Shown: positions 9,282 through 16,620 of the stretch, in pieces
Position numbering within the stretch: position 1 is the first letter of the stretch
Layout: every line of letters starts with the position of its first letter
From: Brucella haematophila
GTDB taxonomy: Bacteria; Pseudomonadota; Alphaproteobacteria; Rhizobiales; Rhizobiaceae
Reading direction: 5' to 3'
NCBI RefSeq assembly: GCF_005938105.1
Contig: NZ_VCPE01000019.1
Coordinates: forward strand, 62,001-126,000
DNA: 64,000 nt
Translations under genes and position numbers: made by a program
The notes under the pieces: generated by a model
What the model was told of the DNA's origin: nothing
Seen by the model: only the letters and a program-made list of their open reading frames with translations
The model's database searches: none

Positions 9282-10448
9282 ATGGCTATGGATTCCGATA
9301 CGCTGGCGCAATTTCTGGATACGCTGCGCCGTTTCGTTGATGACAGGCTGATCCCGGCGGAGGCTGAAGTGGCCGAAACCGACGCCATCCCGGCGGATGT
9401 TCTAGGTGAGATGCGCGAGATGGGCCTGTTTGGCCTGACCGCGCCGGAGGAGTTCGGCGGTCTCGGGCTCACGATGGAGGAGGAGGTTCTGGTCATGTTC
9501 GAGCTGGGGCGTGCTGCGCCCGCATTCCGCTCGATCTTCGCCACCAATGTCGGCATCGGCATGCAGGGCATCGCCATTGATGGTACCGACGAGCAGAAGG
9601 CAAAATACCTGCCGCTTCTCGCCTCCGGCGAGCTGACGGGTTCCTTCGCACTGACGGAGCCGGATGTTGGCTCGGACGCGGCTGCGGTCAAGACGACGGC
9701 GCGCAGGGATGGGGATTTCTACGTGCTGAATGGCACCAAGCGTTTCATTACCAATGCGCCGCATGCGGGTCTGTTCACCGTCATGGCGCGAACCGATCCG
9801 ACGCAGAAAGGTGCGGCGGGCGTGTCTGCATTTGCTGTTGAGCGCGGTACGCCCGGCCTTTCTACTGGCAAGCCGGAAAAGAAGATGGGCCAGCAAGGCG
9901 CGCATGTCTGTGATGTGATTTTCGAAGATTGCCGGGTTCCCGCTTCCGCCCTGATCGGCGGCGTCGAGGGGCAGGGCTTCAAAACGGCCATGAAGGTGCT
10001 CGACAAAGGGCGTCTGCATATCGCCGCTGCCTGCGTTGGTCTGTCGGACCGGATCATCGATGATATGCTGGATTATGCGGTGAACCGCCGTCAGTTTGGC
10101 AAACCTCTGTCGGACTTCCAGCTCTTGCAGGCGATGTTCGCGGATTCAAAAGCGGATGCCTATGCGGCGCGCTGCATGGTGCTGGATGCAGCGCGCAAGC
10201 GCGACGCCAGACAGAATGTCAGTGTTGAGGCATCCTGCGCCAAGATGTTTGCCTCGGAAGCTGTCGGGCGCATTGCCGACCGCAATGTGCAGGTGCATGG
10301 CGGCAACGGCTATATTCGTGAATATCGCGCCGAGCAGCTTTATCGCGATGCGCGTTTGTTCCGCATCTATGAAGGCACAACGCAAATCCAGCAGATCGTT
10401 ATCGCCAAGGCGCTTGTTGCAGGCGCGAAAGAGCGGGCCGGTCTGTAA
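9282..10448 (+). CDS. Acyl-CoA dehydrogenase
   Basis: This 388-residue flavoenzyme oxidises an acyl-CoA to the 2-enoyl-CoA, passing electrons to ETF. It has the normal family length. The FAD/substrate motif Phe-Ala-Leu-Thr-Glu-Pro-Asp-Val-Gly-Ser-Asp lies near residue 120, a Gly-Gly-Asn-Gly-Tyr segment near residue 345, and Tyr-Glu-Gly-Thr near residue 370 carries the catalytic glutamate. The start at 9282 follows a GGGAGG ribosome site; an upstream in-frame ATG at 9249 overlaps the candidate operator and is unlikely. It faces the MDR gene divergently in the alicyclic acid cluster. A role in oxidising pimeloyl-CoA or a shorter intermediate after ring opening fits, but the substrate is inferred. 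Confidence 0.85.
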   Translation: MAMDSDTLAQFLDTLRRFVDDRLIPAEAEVAETDAIPADVLGEMREMGLFGLTAPEEFGGLGLTMEEEVLVMFELGRAAPAFRSIFATNVGIGMQGIAIDGTDEQKAKYLPLLASGELTGSFALTEPDVGSDAAAVKTTARRDGDFYVLNGTKRFITNAPHAGLFTVMARTDPTQKGAAGVSAFAVERGTPGLSTGKPEKKMGQQGAHVCDVIFEDCRVPASALIGGVEGQGFKTAMKVLDKGRLHIAAACVGLSDRIIDDMLDYAVNRRQFGKPLSDFQLLQAMFADSKADAYAARCMVLDAARKRDARQNVSVEASCAKMFASEAVGRIADRNVQVHGGNGYIREYRAEQLYRDARLFRIYEGTTQIQQIVIAKALVAGAKERAGL

Positions 10449-10458
10449 TCCCGATGCA

Positions 10459-10486
10459 GAAGGCGGCGGATTGATCTGCCGCCTTT
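10459..10486. terminator. Bidirectional terminator between the acyl-CoA dehydrogenase and marR genes
   Basis: An 8-bp GC-rich stem (10460-10467 with 10478-10485) with a 10-base loop is followed on the plus strand by TTATTCT. It lies between two convergent stop codons only 41 bases apart, so it probably serves both. Confidence 0.6.
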
Positions 10487-10489
10487 ATT

Positions 10490-11008
10490 CTATTCGGCAG
10501 CGTCTTCGGTTGAAGTCGCTTCGGGGTCAATGGCTTTGAAATTGTGCAGCATCTTGTCGAGGTAATGCAGCATGTGGATCTTGTCCTCGGTCGAGAACCC
10601 GTCCAGCGCTTCCTCGTAATAGCCGGTGATGACGGGGCGCATATTTTCGTCCCAGAGGCTAAGCCCCTTTTCGGTCAGCCGGATGAGGCGGGAGCGATTA
10701 TCGGTTTCCGATACGGCGCGCTCGATATAGCCGAGACTTTCCAGTCGTGACAGGACGCCAGCCAGATTCTGCCGGCTGACCAGCAGGAAGGTGGCGAGAT
10801 CGCCGACCGCAACGCCATTTTCGAAATCCGTGCGGGTCAGTGCGCCCAGCACAGCCCATTGCTGGGTGGTGATCCCATATTCTTCGAGCGCGCGCGTGCC
10901 CGTCTTATGCAGCATGTTGGCACATTGATACATCCGGAAGAACAGCCGGTTGCTGAGACCCAGGGACAGGTCGGTAAATTTTGCGCGCTCTTTTGTGGTC
11001 TTTGTCAT
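10490..11008 (-). CDS. MarR-family regulator, probable BadR-like repressor of the alicyclic acid cluster
   Basis: This 172-residue winged-helix regulator has the MarR core from about residues 25 to 145, including Thr-Gln-Gln-Trp-Ala-Val-Leu in helix 2. The recognition helix region reads Val-Ser-Arg-Gln-Asn-Leu-Ala-Gly-Val-Leu-Ser-Arg-Leu, and the wing has Asp-Asn-Arg-Ser-Arg. In Rhodopseudomonas palustris the MarR protein BadR represses badHI and aliAB and responds to a ring CoA intermediate. The same gene set surrounds this gene, so an equivalent role is likely. It diverges from the badH-like gene; a candidate operator at 11086-11099 lies 78 bases upstream of its start, suggesting autoregulation. 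Confidence 0.82.
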   Translation of the reverse strand: MTKTTKERAKFTDLSLGLSNRLFFRMYQCANMLHKTGTRALEEYGITTQQWAVLGALTRTDFENGVAVGDLATFLLVSRQNLAGVLSRLESLGYIERAVSETDNRSRLIRLTEKGLSLWDENMRPVITGYYEEALDGFSTEDKIHMLHYLDKMLHNFKAIDPEATSTEDAAE

Positions 11009-11085
11009 GTTTTCCGCTTCGGTTATCGGCGACAGAGTGTACGTCCTTCGACTTTAGGTCAAGAGAGCGCGGCATATAAAATAAC

Positions 11086-11099
11086 GTAAATATATTGAC
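11086..11099. promoter_or_regulatory. Candidate BadR/MarR operator, copy 3
   Basis: GTAAATATATTGAC differs from copy 1 at only two positions. It lies in the divergent promoter region between the MarR gene and the badH-like operon. Confidence 0.55.
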
Positions 11100-11235
11100 A
11101 TAAATTTCTGATCGCTGTAACCATTTCAAATGGGAGTTTGCTCAGAGGTTCGGAGCTGGCTAAGGCGATAAATGCACTTATATCTGTAGTTATAAGGCAT
11201 TGTTCCGCGAACCTGCCATTGGGAAGGAGAGCGCC

Positions 11236-12006
11236 ATGCGTGGCTTAAAAGGTAAAGTAGTTGTCGTAACTGGCGGCGGTGGTGGGATTGGCTCGGCGAC
11301 TTGCCTGCGTTTCGCCGAAGAAGGTGCACGTGTTGTCGTTGCCGACATCAGCGCGGATGCTGCCGCAAAGGTCGTGGATGCGATCAGGGCCAAGGGCGGC
11401 GACGCCACGGCGATGATCGTGGACCTGACGAATTTCGATGCGACGGGTGCGGCAGTAGCCAAGCTTGAGGCTGAATATGGTCCGGTCGATGTGCTGGTCA
11501 ACAATGCTGGCTGGGATCTGTTCGTGCCCTTTCTCAAGTCCGAGCCGGATTATTGGGCGAAGATCATCGACATCAATCTGCGCGCAGTTTTGAACATCAC
11601 CAAGCCGGTTCTGGCCTCGATGGTGGCACGTGGCAATGGCGGTCGTGTCGTGTCGATCGGCTCCGATGCGGGGCGCGGCGGCTCGTCGGGTGAGTCGGTT
11701 TATTCGGCCTGCAAGGCTGGTGTGATCGCCTTCATGAAAACGCTGGCGCGCGAACATTCGCGCAACAACATCACCTTCAACACGGTCTGCCCCGGCGTGA
11801 CTGAAACGGCCATGCTGGAAAACTTCATGGAAGCGGCGGGTGACAAGGAAAAGCTGCGCACTGCCTTTGCCAAGGCTGTTCCGCTCGGTCGTCTTGGCCG
11901 TCCGGACGATCTGCCCGGCGCAATTGTATTCCTGTCGAGTGACGATGCGGCCTTCATCACCGGTCAGACGATCAGCGTCTCCGGCGGTCTGACGATGCAC
12001 GGCTAA
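11236..12006 (+). CDS. badH: SDR dehydrogenase, probable 2-hydroxycyclohexanecarboxyl-CoA dehydrogenase (BadH-like)
   Basis: This 256-residue short-chain dehydrogenase/reductase would oxidise the ring hydroxyl to a ketone with NAD. The nucleotide-binding motif Thr-Gly-Gly-Gly-Gly-Gly-Ile-Gly lies at residues 12-19, Asn-Asn-Ala-Gly near residue 90, the catalytic Ser near residue 140 and Tyr-Ser-Ala-Cys-Lys near residue 155. The start at 11236 is set by a GGAAGGAGAG ribosome site. It is immediately followed by a BadI-like ring hydrolase, whose substrate is exactly the keto product. SDR sequence alone does not fix the substrate, so the assignment rests mainly on context. Confidence 0.8.
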   Translation: MRGLKGKVVVVTGGGGGIGSATCLRFAEEGARVVVADISADAAAKVVDAIRAKGGDATAMIVDLTNFDATGAAVAKLEAEYGPVDVLVNNAGWDLFVPFLKSEPDYWAKIIDINLRAVLNITKPVLASMVARGNGGRVVSIGSDAGRGGSSGESVYSACKAGVIAFMKTLAREHSRNNITFNTVCPGVTETAMLENFMEAAGDKEKLRTAFAKAVPLGRLGRPDDLPGAIVFLSSDDAAFITGQTISVSGGLTMHG

Positions 12007-12023
12007 ATGATCTGGAGGAAGCC

Positions 12024-12809
12024 ATGACTGATTATACCGATATTCTCTATGAGGTTCGCGGCGGTGCGGCATGGATCACCATCAACCGTCCCGACAAGTA
12101 CAATGCCTTTCGCGGTCACACGATTGACGAGCTGATCCATGCTTTCCAGAAGGCAGGCTGGGACAAGTCCATTGGCGCCATTGTGCTGACGGGCGCTGGC
12201 GACAAGGCGTTTTGCACCGGCGGCGATCAGTCCGCCCATGACGGGCAATATGACGGTCGCGGCGTAATCGGCTTGCCGGTCGATGAGCTGCAATGTCTGA
12301 TCCGCGATGTGCCAAAGCCGGTCATCGCCCGCGTCAACGGTTTTGCCATTGGCGGCGGCAATGTCCTCGCCACGGTTTGCGATCTGACCATCGCGTCCGA
12401 CAAGGCGCAGTTCGGACAGGTTGGCCCCAAGGTCGGTTCCGTCGATCCGGGGTTCGGGACCGCTTATCTCGCCCGCGTCATCGGTGAAAAGCGCGCCCGC
12501 GAAATCTGGTATCTGAACAAACGCTATACCGCGCAGCAAGCGCTGGAATGGGGCCTTGCCAATGCGGTTGTCCCGCATGAGGAGCTGGATGCGGAAGTGG
12601 ATCGCTGGGTGGCCGAGCTGATGGAACGCTCGCCGACCGCGCTGGCGCTCGCCAAGCTTTCGTTCAATGCCGATAGCGAAAACATCCGGGGCATCGGTGC
12701 GCTCGGTATGCGCGCTCTGTCGCTCTACTACGATACCGAAGAAAGCAAGGAAGGCGGCGTCGCCTTCCGCGAAAAGCGCAAGCCTGATTTCCGCAGATTC
12801 GCGAAATAA
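12024..12809 (+). CDS. badI: 2-ketocyclohexanecarboxyl-CoA hydrolase (BadI-like ring-opening enzyme)
   Basis: This 261-residue crotonase-superfamily protein resembles MenB and BadI more than hydratases. It has the Phe-Cys-Thr-Gly-Gly-Asp-Gln segment near residue 65 and Gly-Gly-Gly-Asn-Val-Leu near residue 112. It also has Gly-Pro-Lys-Val-Gly-Ser-Val-Asp-Pro-Gly-Phe-Gly near residue 135, instead of the Glu-bearing hydratase motif. BadI hydrolyses the carbon-carbon bond of 2-ketocyclohexanecarboxyl-CoA to pimeloyl-CoA. It lies 17 bases after the BadH-like gene and has a GGAGG ribosome site. A naphthoate synthase (MenB) role is unlikely because no menaquinone genes are nearby. Confidence 0.85.
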   Translation: MTDYTDILYEVRGGAAWITINRPDKYNAFRGHTIDELIHAFQKAGWDKSIGAIVLTGAGDKAFCTGGDQSAHDGQYDGRGVIGLPVDELQCLIRDVPKPVIARVNGFAIGGGNVLATVCDLTIASDKAQFGQVGPKVGSVDPGFGTAYLARVIGEKRAREIWYLNKRYTAQQALEWGLANAVVPHEELDAEVDRWVAELMERSPTALALAKLSFNADSENIRGIGALGMRALSLYYDTEESKEGGVAFREKRKPDFRRFAK

Positions 12810-12911
12810 GTCCGCCCAAGTAAGACCGGTCGGCGCGCCTGTTGCAAGGCGCGCCGCATATCCGGCGCAGACAACAAACATATGCAGACGTCTATCTGGG
12901 AGGAGGGACCA

Positions 12912-12980
12912 ATGCTGTGCATTTCAGTGCCTCATAAGCGCCTTTGCGCCTCCTCGTTGACGTCCGGGTCAGTGAGGTAG
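12912..12980 (+). CDS. Small upstream ORF (22 codons) before the aliB-like gene
   Basis: A 22-codon frame starts with ATG 3 to 4 bases after a near-ideal GGGAGGAGG ribosome site, as strong as that of the aliA-like gene. It ends with TAG just 2 bases before the aliB ATG. The predicted peptide is short and has no recognisable domain. The arrangement suggests a leader peptide that couples ribosomes into aliB. It could also be a remnant start region with no product. Real translation is not proven. Confidence 0.4.
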   Translation: MLCISVPHKRLCASSLTSGSVR

Positions 12981-12982
12981 CC

Positions 12983-14143
12983 ATGTATCCGACCATTTTT
13001 GATACCGAGGAAATCAACGCACTGCGCGACCTCGCCCGCAAGTTTGCAAGGGACCGTCTCGCGCCGGGCTATCAGGCGCGGGAAAAATCCGGCAACTTCG
13101 GCCCTGAGCTGGTGCGCGAAATGGGCAGCCTTGGCCTCATCGCCCCTGAACTGCCGGAAGAATTCGGCGGTCTTGGTTCCGGCGCGCTCTATTCAGGCGT
13201 CATTATCGAGGAAATCGCCCGTGGTGATTTCAACATGGGCTATATCAATGTGCTCGCCTCGCTGAACGGGCAGATATTGGTGAAATTCGCCAATCCCGAG
13301 ATCAAGCGCGAATGGCTGCCGAAACTGATTGCAGGCGAATTGATGCTCGCCATTGCGCTGACCGAACCGCGTGGCGGATCTGATGCCGCCAATCTTGGCC
13401 TCAAGATGGAGCGCGACGGCGACCATTACGTCATCAACGGCGAAAAGACGTCGATCTCCGCGGCTGATCAAGCCAAGGGCGCGGTGGTGTTTGCCCGCAC
13501 TGGCAAGCCGGAAGATAGGGCGCGCGGCATCTCGGCCATTTTCGTGCCGATGGACCTGCCCGGCATTTCCACCACGCGTTTTGTCGATGTCGGTCAACAT
13601 GCGATCGGGCGCGGCTCGATCTTTTTCGACAATGTGCGGGTGCCGGCGGATCATCTGCTCGGCGAAGAGGGCAAGGGCTTCGTGCAGGTCATGCAGGGCT
13701 TCGACTTCTCGCGCTCGCTGATCGGCCTGCAATGTCTTGGCACTGCCCGCCAGTCGCTGGATGAAGCGTGGGATTACATCAAGGAACGCAAGGCCTTCGA
13801 CAAGCCGCTGGCGGCATTTCAGGGCATCACGCATCAGCTTGCCGATTTCGATACCAAGGTGGAGGCCGCGCGGCTTCTGTCACTCAATGCGCTGTGGCTC
13901 AAGGATCAGGGCATGCCGCATGTGGCCGAGGCGGCCATGGCCAAATGGTGGCCGCCGCTTCTGGCTTATGAGGCGATCCATGCCTGCCTGCTGATCCACG
14001 GCCATGCCGCCTATTCCAACGAGCTGCCGTTCGAGCAGCGCCTGCGCGATGTGCTCGGCCTCCAGATCGGCGATGGCACGGCGCATATCATGAAAAACAT
14101 CATCGCACGCGAACGTGCGGGAAGGGCCGCTGTCAGCGGCTGA
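12983..14143 (+). CDS. aliB: Acyl-CoA dehydrogenase, probable cyclohexanecarboxyl-CoA dehydrogenase (AliB-like)
   Basis: This 386-residue acyl-CoA dehydrogenase would introduce the first double bond into the ring of cyclohexanecarboxyl-CoA. It has Leu-Thr-Glu-Pro-Arg-Gly-Gly-Ser-Asp-Ala-Ala near residue 130 and the usual three-domain layout. At the C-terminal site where most relatives have Tyr-Glu-Gly-Thr, it reads Ile-Gly-Asp-Gly-Thr, so the catalytic glutamate seems replaced by aspartate. The start at 12983 is preceded by GAGG and by the stop of a small upstream ORF. It sits between badI-like and aliA-like genes, which supports the AliB call. Confidence 0.83.
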   Translation: MYPTIFDTEEINALRDLARKFARDRLAPGYQAREKSGNFGPELVREMGSLGLIAPELPEEFGGLGSGALYSGVIIEEIARGDFNMGYINVLASLNGQILVKFANPEIKREWLPKLIAGELMLAIALTEPRGGSDAANLGLKMERDGDHYVINGEKTSISAADQAKGAVVFARTGKPEDRARGISAIFVPMDLPGISTTRFVDVGQHAIGRGSIFFDNVRVPADHLLGEEGKGFVQVMQGFDFSRSLIGLQCLGTARQSLDEAWDYIKERKAFDKPLAAFQGITHQLADFDTKVEAARLLSLNALWLKDQGMPHVAEAAMAKWWPPLLAYEAIHACLLIHGHAAYSNELPFEQRLRDVLGLQIGDGTAHIMKNIIARERAGRAAVSG

Positions 14144-14176
14144 CAATGCGCCGACAATGATTGGGAGGAGGAAACC

Positions 14177-15832
14177 ATGAAATTCGACGCTGTGCTGATC
14201 GAGCCACGCCGCGCGAAGATGGAGGCCGAAGGCTTCTGGCCGGGCAAGACATTGCTGGACTATTTCGAAGAGTGCCTTGAAGCCAAGCCCGATGCGCTGG
14301 CGATGACGAGCATTGCCGTATCTTCGGGCGCACGGCGCGACCTGACCTGGAGGCAGATGGAAGATCTGTCCTGGCGCGCAGCGGAGGGGTTGCGGCGTCT
14401 GGGATTGGGCAAGGACGATGTTCTGGCCTGCCAGTTGCCCAATTCATGGGAGTTTGTGGTTCTCTATATCGCCTGCCGGCGCCTCGGCATCGTCTTCAAT
14501 CCAGTCATGCCGATCTTTCGCGAGCACGAGTTGCGCTTTATGCTGAAGCACGGCGAGGTGAAAGCCTTTGTCGTGCCGAAGGTGTTCCGCGATTTCGACC
14601 ATGAAGCCATGACTGAGGGTTTGCGGCCCGATTTGCCGGATTTGCAGCATGTGATCGTGGCGGGCGGAGCAGGCGACAATAGTTTCGATGCGCTGCTGAT
14701 GGACCCTGCATTCGATAATGCGCCGGGTCTGCATGATTACTCCCTGACGGTGCGCGGCGACGCCAATGATGTCTGCCAGCTGATCTACACATCCGGCACG
14801 ACCGGCGAGCCGAAAGGCGTGATGCACACCGCCAATACGATGTATTCCAATCTGGTCGCCTATGCCGCCCGTCTTGGGCTTGGCACGGAGGATATCGTCC
14901 TGATGGCCTCGCCGATGGCACACCAGACCGGCTTTATGTACGGTTTCCTGATGCCGTTCATGCTGCAAGCGCGCATGGTCCTGCTCGATCTCTGGGACAA
15001 GGCGCTGGCCGCAAGGGTGATTGCGGAAGAACGCGTGACCTTCACCATGGCCTCCACACCGTTCCTGATGGACTTGTCCACGGCGGTTGAGGACGGAGGC
15101 ACGGATGCGTCTTCCCTGCGTATTTTCCTCTGCGCAGGGACAGCCATTCCGGGTCCGCTTGTCGAACGTGGCAATCGCATTCTGGGCGCGAAGGTGATTT
15201 CCGCCTGGGGCATGACGGAAAACGGCGCAGTGTCGGTCGTGCCGCCGGAAGACCCGGATGACCGGTCGGTGAATACCGACGGTCCAGCCTTGCCCGGCAT
15301 GGAATTGCAGGTGCGCGGGTCTGATGGCAAACCCGCCCCGGCGGGTCACGAAGGCGAGCTTTTCGTGCGCGGCTGCTCGAATTTCGTCGGCTATCTGAAG
15401 CGTCCGCAATGGAACAATACCGATGCCGACGGCTGGTTCGATACGGGCGATATCGCGCGCATGGATGCGCAAGGCTATATCCGTATCTGCGGCCGTTCGA
15501 AGGATGTGATCATTCGCGGCGCGGAAAACATCCCCGTCGTTGAGGTGGAAGCGCTTCTCTACAAGCACCCCGCCGTGCAGCAGGTGGCGATTGTCGCCTA
15601 TCCCGATGAGCGTCTGGGTGAACGCGCCTGCGCTTTCATCGTCGTGCGGTCTGGCCAGACGGTTGATTTCGACAGTATGATTTCGTTCCTTGGTGCGCAG
15701 CATCTGGCGCGCCAGTATTTTCCCGAGCGTCTGGAACTGCGTGACCGTCTGCCTGCGACGGCATCCGGCAAGATCCAGAAATTCGCGCTGCGCAACGAGT
15801 TGCGTGAAGAATATGAGAGGAACCGCAAGTGA
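14177..15832 (+). CDS. aliA: AMP-forming acyl-CoA ligase, probable cyclohexanecarboxylate-CoA ligase (AliA-like)
   Basis: This 551-residue ANL-superfamily enzyme activates a carboxylic acid to its CoA thioester with ATP, the entry step of the pathway. The AMP-binding signature Tyr-Thr-Ser-Gly-Thr-Thr-Gly-Glu-Pro-Lys lies near residue 200. Gly-Trp-Phe-Asp-Thr-Gly-Asp lies near residue 420, Gly-Arg-Ser-Lys-Asp-Val-Ile near residue 440, and the C-terminal catalytic Lys is in Ala-Ser-Gly-Lys-Ile-Gln-Lys. The start is fixed by GGGAGGAGG. It overlaps the next gene by 4 bases. Substrate is inferred from the BadH/BadI/AliB neighbours; a medium-chain or aromatic acid ligase is the alternative. Confidence 0.83.
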   Translation: MKFDAVLIEPRRAKMEAEGFWPGKTLLDYFEECLEAKPDALAMTSIAVSSGARRDLTWRQMEDLSWRAAEGLRRLGLGKDDVLACQLPNSWEFVVLYIACRRLGIVFNPVMPIFREHELRFMLKHGEVKAFVVPKVFRDFDHEAMTEGLRPDLPDLQHVIVAGGAGDNSFDALLMDPAFDNAPGLHDYSLTVRGDANDVCQLIYTSGTTGEPKGVMHTANTMYSNLVAYAARLGLGTEDIVLMASPMAHQTGFMYGFLMPFMLQARMVLLDLWDKALAARVIAEERVTFTMASTPFLMDLSTAVEDGGTDASSLRIFLCAGTAIPGPLVERGNRILGAKVISAWGMTENGAVSVVPPEDPDDRSVNTDGPALPGMELQVRGSDGKPAPAGHEGELFVRGCSNFVGYLKRPQWNNTDADGWFDTGDIARMDAQGYIRICGRSKDVIIRGAENIPVVEVEALLYKHPAVQQVAIVAYPDERLGERACAFIVVRSGQTVDFDSMISFLGAQHLARQYFPERLELRDRLPATASGKIQKFALRNELREEYERNRK

Positions 15833-16608
15833 CCATAAACAGTGCCAACCGCATCGCCGGGTCGCGTGTCGTCGTAACAGGTGCTGGAGGCCCGATGGGC
15901 CGCGCCATCATTCGACGGCTCATTACAGACGGCGCACGGCAACTGGCGCTGACCGATATTTCCGGCACAAGGCTTGGCGAAACCGCTAGCCTGTTGTCGG
16001 AGGAATTTCCGGAACTGAATATCGTAACCCTGCGCGGCGATGTGACCGTGACGGCGGAAGCGGAGGCTTTCACCGCAGAGACGCTCAAAGCCTTTGGCGG
16101 TATCGATGTGCTGGTGAACACGGTTGGCGGTATCCGCTCTTCCCAGCTTTACACGCCCTTTCTGGAAATGGACGAGGCGCGGTTTCGCGCCACGCTCGAC
16201 CTCAATCTGATGGGCAGTTTCCATCTGATCCGCGCCTTTGCGCCGGGCATGCTGGAGCGCGGGCTTGGACGGATCGTCAACTTCGCATCAGTGGTGTTCG
16301 GCGGTGAGGGCGGACAGGCGGATTATGCGGCGGGCAAGGCGGCGATCGCCTCGCTCACACGCAGTCTGGCGGAAGAATTTGCGCCCGCGATTACCGTCAA
16401 TGCCGTTGCGCCGGGGCTGACACGCACGTCTGTCACCCAGACCATGCCCGCCGAAAACGCGGCGCGGCTGGTGTCGAGAGCCTATAACCGGCGCATGGCC
16501 GAGCCGGAGGAAATTGCCGAGGCGGTTGCCTATTTCGCTTCGGAACCAGCCCGTTTTGTCACGGGCGAGATCATGGCCGTTTCCGGCGGCTTCCATCCCC
16601 ATTTATAG
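15829..16608 (+). CDS. Short-chain dehydrogenase/reductase
   Basis: This 259-residue SDR protein has the cofactor motif Thr-Gly-Ala-Gly-Gly-Pro-Met-Gly near residue 17 and Tyr-Ala-Ala-Gly-Lys near residue 165 as the catalytic Tyr/Lys pair. Asn-Thr-Val-Gly-Gly replaces the usual Asn-Asn-Ala-Gly. It starts with GTG inside the aliA stop (GTGA overlap), so the two are translationally coupled. It probably reduces or oxidises a hydroxyacyl or ketoacyl-CoA intermediate after ring opening, but a second ring dehydrogenase is equally possible. The substrate cannot be read from the sequence. Confidence 0.75.
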   Translation: MTINSANRIAGSRVVVTGAGGPMGRAIIRRLITDGARQLALTDISGTRLGETASLLSEEFPELNIVTLRGDVTVTAEAEAFTAETLKAFGGIDVLVNTVGGIRSSQLYTPFLEMDEARFRATLDLNLMGSFHLIRAFAPGMLERGLGRIVNFASVVFGGEGGQADYAAGKAAIASLTRSLAEEFAPAITVNAVAPGLTRTSVTQTMPAENAARLVSRAYNRRMAEPEEIAEAVAYFASEPARFVTGEIMAVSGGFHPHL

Positions 16609-16620
16609 AGAGCGTGCCCC

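Noticed and set aside
12024-12809. Naphthoate synthase (MenB) call for the BadI-like gene
   Set aside because: MenB and BadI share motifs, but no menaquinone genes are present and the flanking genes supply the substrate and the next steps of the alicyclic acid pathway.
12003-12881. Minus-strand open frame of 292 codons
   Set aside because: It is opposite the BadI-like gene and has no ribosome site or motif.
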